11,278 bases of DNA from an uncultured Acidimicrobiia bacterium (lineage in GTDB: Bacteria; Actinomycetota; Acidimicrobiia; Spongiisociales; JAENVV01). Position 1 is the first letter of the stretch. Each line of letters opens with the position of its first letter. The notes below the pieces were generated by a model, which saw only the letters and a program-made list of their open reading frames with translations, was not told where the DNA came from and searched no databases. The position numbers and the translations under genes are program-made. The stretch is taken from positions 1 through 11,278 of the forward strand of contig CAJQPD010000358.1 in assembly GCA_905480085.1 (NCBI GenBank). The letters are read 5' to 3'. Below, piece by piece: positions 1 through 4,936 of the stretch.

Positions 1-1213
1 CCGGAAGAACTACTTCTATTCGGACCAGCCGAAGAACTATCAGATTTCCCAGTTTGATGTACCGGTTTGTCATGACGGATGGCTTGACGTAATGGTTGAC
101 GGCGCGACGAGTCGAATTCGTATCAACCGGGCCCACATGGAGGAGGACACCGGCAAGTCCATCCATGTTGGTGACAGCGGTCGGATTCATTCAGCAACCG
201 AAACGCTTCTGAATTTCAACCGGGCGGGAGTTCCGCTTGTTGAGATCGTCTCAGAGGCGGACATTCGTTCGGCTGCCCAGGCCCGCGCGTACGCCCAGGA
301 TTTGAGGACTGTGGTTGCTGCTCTTGGCGTCTCTGATGCCAAGCTCGAGGAGGGTTCGATCCGATTCGACGCCAATGTCTCGATCCGACCGGTTGGAACG
401 GAACCCTTCGGTACAAAAGTCGAAGTCAAGAACATGAACTCATTTCGGTCCCTGGAGCGGGCCGTCGATTACGAGATTCGTCGCCAGGAGGGCGTCCTGG
501 AATCGGGGGGGATCGTTCACCAAGAGACCCGTCACTGGGACGAAGGCGAAGGTGTCACCCACTCGATGCGTTCCAAGGAAGGTAGCTCGGATTACCGGTA
601 CTTCCCGGAACCCGATCTCCTGCCGATCGAAGTCACGGATGAATGGCGTGATGAGATAGCCGCCACTCTGCCTGAAATGCCGGCAGCCAGGGTTCGCCGG
701 TATATGGCGCTCGGCGCGGATGCCGATTCGGCATCTTCGCTGGCTGGTTCTGAAGCACTGGCAGCGCTGTTCGAATCCGCAGTGGAGTCGGGTGCCCCTG
801 GCAACGTCGCCGCCAACTGGCTTACCGGTGAGGTGACGGCCTGGTCCCGGAGGGAGTCCCTGGACGTGGCGGAGTCATCTCTCACCGGCGAACACCTCCG
901 TGATCTGGCTGCGATGGTCGCGGCAAACTCGTTGTCGTCAACCGCCGCCAAAGAGGTCCTCGGATATGTTCTTGTCGGGGAAGGTGGTCCAGTCGAAGTA
1001 GCTACTGCCCACGACCTGGTTCAGATCAATGATTCAGGAGCGTTGGAAGAGGCGGTTGACGAAGTCATCGCCGACAACGAAGAACAGTTCGCCCGGTTGG
1101 CCGGAGGCGAGGACAAACTCATCGGCTTCTTCGTCGGTCTTGTCATGCGCGTCACGGGCGGTAAAGCCGACCCGCGGGCGGTGACCGAGATTATTCGATC
1201 CCGGGTCGGATAG
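1..1213 (+). CDS. gatB: Aspartyl/glutamyl-tRNA amidotransferase subunit B, 5' end missing
   Basis: This is the kinase/transamidase-coupling subunit of GatCAB, which converts misacylated Glu-tRNA(Gln) or Asp-tRNA(Asn) to the cognate amide form in the cytosol. The reading frame is open from base 2 to a TAG at 1211-1213, giving 403 residues. The family usually has about 475-490, so roughly 75-80 N-terminal residues lie upstream of the window. The sequence opens with the GatB signature around YFYSDQPKNYQISQ, followed by NRAGVPLVEIV, a KVEVKNMNSF segment, SSDYRYFPEPDL, and a C-terminal GatB/YqeY-type helical domain ending in the GFFVGLVMRVTGGKADP block. The usual Tyr of the DYNRxGVPL motif is Phe here (NFNRAG), a conservative change. 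gatC and gatA would be expected upstream. The HAD gene starts at the base after the stop, so the two are probably co-transcribed. Confidence 0.97.
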   Translation, partial: RKNYFYSDQPKNYQISQFDVPVCHDGWLDVMVDGATSRIRINRAHMEEDTGKSIHVGDSGRIHSATETLLNFNRAGVPLVEIVSEADIRSAAQARAYAQDLRTVVAALGVSDAKLEEGSIRFDANVSIRPVGTEPFGTKVEVKNMNSFRSLERAVDYEIRRQEGVLESGGIVHQETRHWDEGEGVTHSMRSKEGSSDYRYFPEPDLLPIEVTDEWRDEIAATLPEMPAARVRRYMALGADADSASSLAGSEALAALFESAVESGAPGNVAANWLTGEVTAWSRRESLDVAESSLTGEHLRDLAAMVAANSLSSTAAKEVLGYVLVGEGGPVEVATAHDLVQINDSGALEEAVDEVIADNEEQFARLAGGEDKLIGFFVGLVMRVTGGKADPRAVTEIIRSRVG

Positions 1214-1843
1214 ATGCCAGTCGTTTTCGATTGCGACGGGGTTCTGGTCGACTCCGAGTCTCTGGCGTGGAAAGCCATTGCGACTGCGATGGGCCTTTTC
1301 GATGTCGTGGTTAGCGATGAGGATCGCCAACAGTTGCTTGGTCATCCGTTCGAATACGAGTACGCCTATTTCGCCGAGCGAACAGATCTACCACCTCCCG
1401 AAATTGTCAAGGCAGCTATTTCCGACGCCATGTTTGCCCTGTTTGAACGTCATCTGGAGTCGTTTGAGGATGCCAAGGACACCATTGAAGTACTGGCGGG
1501 GCGTGGTGTAATGCTGGCCGTGGCTTCGACATCTGCCCGCGATCGCTTGGACGTTTCGTTGCGGGCGACTGGCCTGACCGATTTCTTCTTGGCGTCGGTG
1601 GCCGGCGACGAGGTGGTCTCCGTGAAGCCTGCTCCTGATCTCTTTCTGAAAGCAGCCGAACTGCTCGGGGTACCTCCCGAAGTGTGCACGGCTGTTGAGG
1701 ACTCCCCGGTTGGAATCGCGGCAGCCAGGGCGGCAGGTATGCGGGTGGTGGCGGTAGACAGGGGCCAGTTCGGTATGGACGAATTGGCCGGGGCTGATGT
1801 CCTTGTGCCGCGTTTGACGCCCGCTCTCTTTCACGGGAGCTAA
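1214..1843 (+). CDS. HAD-superfamily hydrolase, beta-phosphoglucomutase/phosphatase type
   Basis: This 209-residue protein is a cytosolic haloacid-dehalogenase-fold enzyme, most likely a phosphatase or phosphomutase acting on a small phosphorylated metabolite. All four HAD motifs are visible: motif I is DCDGVLVDSE with nucleophile D6 and acid/base D8, motif II is the S105-T106 segment in AVASTSAR, motif III is K138 in VSVKPAPD, and motif IV is the E162-D163 pair in VEDSPVGIAAA. The stretch at residues 15-90 is helical in character and fits a C1 cap, as in PgmB, GPH and related enzymes. Its ATG follows the gatB TAG without any spacer, so translation is likely coupled to gatB. The substrate cannot be read from the sequence. 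The DSP-containing motif IV and the cap type fit beta-phosphoglucomutase, phosphoglycolate phosphatase and sugar-phosphatase groups alike. Confidence 0.9.
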   Translation: MPVVFDCDGVLVDSESLAWKAIATAMGLFDVVVSDEDRQQLLGHPFEYEYAYFAERTDLPPPEIVKAAISDAMFALFERHLESFEDAKDTIEVLAGRGVMLAVASTSARDRLDVSLRATGLTDFFLASVAGDEVVSVKPAPDLFLKAAELLGVPPEVCTAVEDSPVGIAAARAAGMRVVAVDRGQFGMDELAGADVLVPRLTPALFHGS

Positions 1844-1846
1844 CCT
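1841..1846 (+). promoter_or_regulatory. Candidate -10 box (TAACCT) for a leaderless miniprotein/tup transcript
   Basis: TAACCT fits the actinobacterial TANNNT -10 pattern. It ends 6 bp before the ATG at 1853, which would put the transcription start on or next to that ATG and give a leaderless mRNA. The box overlaps the TAA stop of the HAD gene. A TTGACG hexamer at 1814-1819 lies 21 bp upstream, too far for a standard -35. A six-base pattern this loose arises often by chance, so this is only a candidate. Readthrough from gatB could equally transcribe the tup genes. Confidence 0.35.
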
Positions 1847-1852
1847 GACACC

Positions 1853-1990
1853 ATGGATCAATGGCTACCTCTCTTGCTCGGAATCGGCGCGACCGGTCTG
1901 GTTATTTTCTGGGTCGTGAAGAAAGTGTTCAAACTGGCGATCTACGCGGCCATTGCGGCGGCGGCCGCCTGGTTCTGGTTCAGTACCTGA
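1853..1990 (+). CDS. 45-residue single-span membrane miniprotein
   Basis: The frame runs from ATG 1853 to TGA 1988-1990 and encodes 45 residues. After a short N-terminus (MDQWLPLLL) comes a hydrophobic run to about residue 22, a basic patch KKVFK at 23-27, and a second hydrophobic run with five consecutive Ala and an aromatic end (WFWFST). It could be one long helix, or two short ones around the basic patch. It starts 9 bp after the HAD stop, with a GGGAG at 1835-1839 about 13 bp before the ATG, and its stop lies 3 bp before the tupB TTG in the same frame. No family is recognised. Its position and membrane character suggest an accessory of the transporter or an independent small membrane protein. 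The evidence is a clean ORF, sensible amphipathic layout and tight packing; conservation is untested. Confidence 0.6.
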   Translation: MDQWLPLLLGIGATGLVIFWVVKKVFKLAIYAAIAAAAAWFWFST

Positions 1991-1993
1991 CCG

Positions 1994-2680
1994 TTGGAGT
2001 TCTTGGGCGGTCTCCTGGCGGACGCTGTCAGGGAGCTCTTCGGATTCGGGGCAGAGCTTCGACGGATTCTGTTTCTGACCCTGGCAGTTGCCGGGATCGC
2101 CACTGTTATCGGGGTTCTGGTAGGTGTGCCGCTGGGGACCTGGTTGGCACTCACTCGCCACCGACTACGAAACACCATCGACGTATTGGTAAACGCCGGG
2201 ATGGGTGTCCCGCCGGTCCTGGCCGGCCTATTGATCTTGATACTGCTGTGGAATGACGGCCCGCTTGGTTCTCTTGATCTTGTATTCACGCCGATGGCCA
2301 TGGTCGGTGCTCAGGCGCTGTTGGCGATTCCGATTGCGGCAGGAGTCACCGCCGGGGCGATTCGCGGGCTCGGCCCGGCCGCCAGTGAGCAACTGATTGC
2401 GCTGAGGCTTGCCAGTTATCGGCGCGGATTCGTCGCGGCTCGCGAGGCGCTTCCCGGTGTCATCGCGGCGGTGGCCGCCGCCTTCGGGAGGGTCGTTTCC
2501 GAGGTGGGCGCCGTCCTCATCGTCGGTGGCAATATCGAAGGCGAAACGCAGGTCCTCACCACTGCGATCGTGCAGCAAGCACGACAGGCCCACTTCGACT
2601 CGGCCCTCGCCCTCGGGTTTGTTCTTCTCATCATCGTTGCGCTGGTAAATGTGGCCCTTGGACGATTGAGGTCGGTATGA
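1994..2680 (+). CDS. tupB: Tungstate-type ABC transporter permease (TupB-like)
   Basis: This is the membrane subunit of an ABC importer for an oxyanion, most probably tungstate. At 228 residues it has the usual length for TupB/WtpB permeases, and starting at TTG 1994 gives the family-like N-terminus MEFLGGLL. About five hydrophobic spans can be seen at roughly 25-52, 62-86, 97-122, 143-175 and 201-221. The cytoplasmic EAA-type coupling loop is around 130-150 (LRLASYRRGFVAAREALPG). Residues 163-170 and onward, FGRVVSEVGAVLIVGGNI, match the strongly conserved TupB-family segment. The preceding in-frame TGA (1988-1990) rules out a longer N-terminus without readthrough. The gene overlaps the ATPase start by four bases (ATGA), so the two are coupled. 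Molybdate specificity is possible but the family resemblance and the binding protein favour tungstate. Confidence 0.9.
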   Translation: MEFLGGLLADAVRELFGFGAELRRILFLTLAVAGIATVIGVLVGVPLGTWLALTRHRLRNTIDVLVNAGMGVPPVLAGLLILILLWNDGPLGSLDLVFTPMAMVGAQALLAIPIAAGVTAGAIRGLGPAASEQLIALRLASYRRGFVAAREALPGVIAAVAAAFGRVVSEVGAVLIVGGNIEGETQVLTTAIVQQARQAHFDSALALGFVLLIIVALVNVALGRLRSV

Positions 2681-3642
2681 GATTCACCTACCCGGCCGAC
2701 GGGTCCCAACTCGACTGCGACGTTGATATTCCAACCGGTATGAGAACCGTCGTATTCGGGCCCAACGGGGCCGGTAAGTCGACGCTTCTACGATTACTGG
2801 CCGGCACCATCGGCGAGAATCCGTGGGATGCCACGTATTTGCCACAGACCGTCTACCACTTCCGTGGCAGTGCCGGCTGGAACCTTGGCCTTGGTCTGAA
2901 CGCCGAACAGGCAGCCAGGGCTCGTCACCTGGCTGATCGGCTTGGGGTCGGGCACCTCATGGAGGCGACGGCGGTGTCTGGCGGTGAACGGCAACGTTTC
3001 GCCCTCGCCCGTACCCTGGCGAGACCTGAGCCGTGGGTTCTGCTCGACGAACCATTGGCGGCCCTCGACACACAGGATCGAATCAACGTGGCCAGGGTGA
3101 TCGTCGAAGCGATCGGTGATCGGAGTGCGGTGATCGTGACCCATGACCAGGATGCCGCGGTGATTCTCGGCCAGAACATGGTTGTCCTCATCGATGGGGC
3201 AGTACACCAGGCCGGTCCGATCCACGAAGTGTTTGCTCAACCAGCTGACGAAGCCGTCGCGACCGCGGTCGGGCTTGGCAATGTTCTTGATGGGATCGTG
3301 CGGGCTACTGAAGGGCCTTTGTGTTCGGTTGCCTCAGGGGGGAGTGCCATCTGGGGTGTTGGCGATCACGAACTGGGCGACACCGTGCGAGTGATGTTCG
3401 GAGCCGAGACCGTCACACTGTATGCCGGTACGCCGCCTTCGGTCGGATCGGCCAGGAACGCCTTCAGCGGGATGGTTACCGAGGTGCGGCCGGTCGGCCG
3501 ATTTGTCGAAGTTGTGTTGGACGCCGGGGTTCCGATCGTGGCCCTGTTGACGCCGGGATCGTTGGAGGCCCTCGGCCTGAGAGAGGGAGTGCCGGCGACT
3601 GCTGTCGTGAAAGCAACCGCCGTGCGGGTTGTACCGTCTTGA
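2677..3642 (+). CDS. tupC: Tungstate-type ABC transporter ATP-binding protein (TupC-like) with C-terminal TOBE/Mop region
   Basis: This 321-residue protein is the ATPase that powers the TupB-like permease at the inner face of the membrane. Walker A is GPNGAGKST at 28-36, the Q-loop glutamine is Q57, the ABC signature is SGGERQ at 101-106, Walker B is VLLDEP at 121-126, the D-loop is ALD at 129-131 and the switch His is H156. Only 23 residues separate the Walker A lysine (K34) from Q57, against about 40 in typical importers such as MalK, so the small beta-hairpin after Walker A is nearly missing. The C-terminal part has two Mop/TOBE-like stretches, about 198-250 and 258-320; the second has the NAFSGxVTEV and ATAVVKATAV hallmarks of oxyanion-binding domains. 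It overlaps tupB by ATGA and tupA by TTGA. All catalytic motifs are intact, so it should be active. Confidence 0.9.
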   Translation: MRFTYPADGSQLDCDVDIPTGMRTVVFGPNGAGKSTLLRLLAGTIGENPWDATYLPQTVYHFRGSAGWNLGLGLNAEQAARARHLADRLGVGHLMEATAVSGGERQRFALARTLARPEPWVLLDEPLAALDTQDRINVARVIVEAIGDRSAVIVTHDQDAAVILGQNMVVLIDGAVHQAGPIHEVFAQPADEAVATAVGLGNVLDGIVRATEGPLCSVASGGSAIWGVGDHELGDTVRVMFGAETVTLYAGTPPSVGSARNAFSGMVTEVRPVGRFVEVVLDAGVPIVALLTPGSLEALGLREGVPATAVVKATAVRVVPS

Positions 3643-4418
3643 AAGGGCTGGCCGTGGCCCTGATATTCGGGCTGGTCGCCTGCGGGAGTTCTCCCGATCG
3701 GGTGATCGTTGGGGCAGGCACGACGCTGGTCGACACCGGGTTCATGGAGGCAGTGGCCGGTCAGTACGAGGCGACTCACCCCGGAGTTCAATTGAGCATC
3801 CTGGGAGATTCGAGCGCTCAGATTCTCAATCTTGGCAAATCAGGGGCGGCCGAGGTTCTCATCACGCATGCCCCCGAACAGGAGGCCGTTTTCCTCGCCG
3901 ATGAGCATCCCCGAATCTCGAAAGTGGTTTTTTCGAGTGAGTTTGTGCTCGTCGGTCCGCCGCTTCTTGCCGAAACCCTGAACGGACTCACGACTACCGA
4001 AGCGTTCGCGCAGATTGCCGATCGTGGCTTTGGCTTTGTGTCTCGGGGAGACGGATCGGGGACGCATGAAACCGAACTCAACCAGTGGCCAAGGCCCGGA
4101 GAGGCACTGGAAGGCGATTGGTACATTTCGACCGGGCAGGGCATGGGGCTGACCCTTCAGGTCGCCGATCAGCGAGGGGCATTCACCTTATCCGAGGTCG
4201 GGGCTTTCCTTGGCGCAGAGAATCTCGGGCACCTTGTTCGGGTTGACCTGGTGGATCCGCCAACCAACCCCTATCGGGTCACAGTGATCGAATCTGCCTC
4301 GCCGGCCGGCCTTGATTTCGCCGAGTGGTTACTCGGATCCGACGGCCAAGCTGCAGTGAGGCGCGTCAATGAGGAGCTCTTTGGAGCAGTTGTCTACCAG
4401 CCCGTCGTTAGGGGATGA
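3639..4418 (+). CDS. tupA: Tungstate-type ABC transporter substrate-binding lipoprotein (TupA-like)
   Basis: The 259-residue product captures the oxyanion outside the membrane and delivers it to TupB. The start is taken as TTG 3639, inside the TGA of tupC, because it yields a lipoprotein signal with lipobox LVAC at 12-15 and no other start codon lies close by. The signal is short, with one Lys. Family blocks are clear: VLITHAPEQE, SSEFVLVGP, FVSRGDGSGTHETELNQW, WYISTGQGMGLTLQVAD, FTLSEVGAFL and NPYRVTVIE. The N-terminal ligand motif, usually TTTS shortly before D(S/T)G, reads AGTT here (about residues 26-29, before DTG at 32-34). A permease-ATPase-binding protein order is unusual, since tupA commonly comes first. 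The 3' end overlaps the opposing usp gene by 11 bp. Confidence 0.92.
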   Translation: MKGLAVALIFGLVACGSSPDRVIVGAGTTLVDTGFMEAVAGQYEATHPGVQLSILGDSSAQILNLGKSGAAEVLITHAPEQEAVFLADEHPRISKVVFSSEFVLVGPPLLAETLNGLTTTEAFAQIADRGFGFVSRGDGSGTHETELNQWPRPGEALEGDWYISTGQGMGLTLQVADQRGAFTLSEVGAFLGAENLGHLVRVDLVDPPTNPYRVTVIESASPAGLDFAEWLLGSDGQAAVRRVNEELFGAVVYQPVVRG

Positions 4419-4842
4419 TCAGAATCGGGCATGGCGAATAGTGCGCCAGCCGGTCGGCAACCGATCCCATTACGAATCGTTCGATGAAGCCCGCCCCACG
4501 TCTACCGAGAACGAGCAGGTCCGCTCCGACGTCCTCGCAGTATTTGACGATCGTCCCGGACGGCTCACCGACCTCAAGGGCAGTGGTGACTTCGAGATTG
4601 GTCTGATCCAGCTTTGACATGGTCACATCGAGAATCGACTGGCGGGCGTCAACAACCGCTTCTGACATGGCGCGCGGGGGAGGGGGCGCGCCCTCGATGC
4701 CCCACCAGCCTTCCGGCGGTCGTACGACCGTGACAACATGGAGCTTGGCGCCACTTTCTCGGGCCAGGTTGGCCGCAAACTGGGTAGCAGCGATAGACCG
4801 CTCAGATCCATCGGTAGCCGCAACGATCGTCTTCCATGCCAT
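4408..4842 (-). CDS. Universal stress protein, ATP-binding type
   Basis: This is a single-domain cytosolic UspA-fold protein of 144 residues, the normal size. It has the N-terminal strand with VAATDGSE (D11) and the nucleotide-binding motif GxxG-9x-G(S/T), present as G113 to G116 and then G126-S127, so it belongs to the ATP-binding group rather than the UspA group. Such proteins support survival in starvation, oxidative or hypoxic stress, but the exact role cannot be told here. A proline run (PPPP at 53-56) follows a tryptophan-rich loop, which is an unusual linker. The ATG at 4842 is preceded by a strong GGAGG six bases upstream. It is convergent with tupA, sharing 11 bp, and divergent from serA. 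Confidence 0.93.
   Translation of the reverse strand: MAWKTIVAATDGSERSIAATQFAANLARESGAKLHVVTVVRPPEGWWGIEGAPPPPRAMSEAVVDARQSILDVTMSKLDQTNLEVTTALEVGEPSGTIVKYCEDVGADLLVLGRRGAGFIERFVMGSVADRLAHYSPCPILIIP
4669..4692. other. GC-only inverted repeat with G/C-rich loop inside usp
   Basis: GGCGCGC at 4669-4675 pairs perfectly with GCGCGCC at 4686-4692 around the ten-base loop GGGGGAGGGG. On the - strand the loop encodes the proline run of the stress protein, so codon use explains part of it. No T-run follows on either strand, so it is not a classical intrinsic terminator. It might slow RNA polymerase or ribosomes, and would fold in both transcripts if tupA transcription reads past its stop. Confidence 0.4.
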
Positions 4843-4848
4843 GTGACA

Positions 4849-4853
4849 CCTCC
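4849..4853 (-). promoter_or_regulatory. Ribosome binding site of usp
   Basis: GGAGG on the - strand, extended to GGTGGAGGTG, lies six bases before the ATG. It supports the start at 4842. Confidence 0.75.
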
Positions 4854-4921
4854 ACCACTGAATCTACACGGCGGCAGGGGCCGACCGGAGGCAAAGGATC
4901 CGGTTTTGTATTTCAAGCGCC

Positions 4922-4930
4922 GGAGGAGGA
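4922..4930 (+). promoter_or_regulatory. Ribosome binding site of serA
   Basis: GGAGGAGGA is followed by three successive in-frame start codons, TTG 4934, ATG 4937 and ATG 4940. Its end is 6 bases from ATG 4937 and 9 from ATG 4940, both good spacings, but only 3 from the TTG. It therefore argues against the TTG and for one of the two ATGs. Confidence 0.8.
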
Positions 4931-4936
4931 CAATTG

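Larger units (their letters stand above)
4843..4936. promoter_or_regulatory. Divergent usp/serA intergenic region
   Basis: These 94 bp must hold, or border, the promoters of both genes. On the - strand the sequence TAGATT (complement of 4861-4866) fits a TANNNT -10, predicting a start near 4854 and a very short leader that is almost all Shine-Dalgarno. I see no good -35 with normal spacing for it. For serA there is no convincing -10; the T-rich stretch near 4903-4913 is the only AT-rich patch. No clear operator palindrome or riboswitch-like fold is seen. Confidence 0.4.

Noticed and set aside
1988..1990. TGA as a selenocysteine or tryptophan codon joining the miniprotein to tupB
   Set aside because: TGA is used as a normal terminal stop in several genes here (tupB, tupC, tupA, ilvE), no SECIS-like stem is apparent, and tupB is full length from TTG 1994. 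Low-level readthrough remains possible and is listed as a finding.
1861..2256. A 131-codon + frame overlapping the miniprotein and tupB
   Set aside because: It overlaps the strongly supported permease out of frame and is Arg/Gly/Thr-rich with no membrane or domain features.
3321..3638. An open frame extending tupA upstream by 106 codons, antiphase to tupC
   Set aside because: It overlaps a well-supported ATPase domain, has an Arg/Gly-rich composition, and the lipoprotein signal starts cleanly at TTG 3639.
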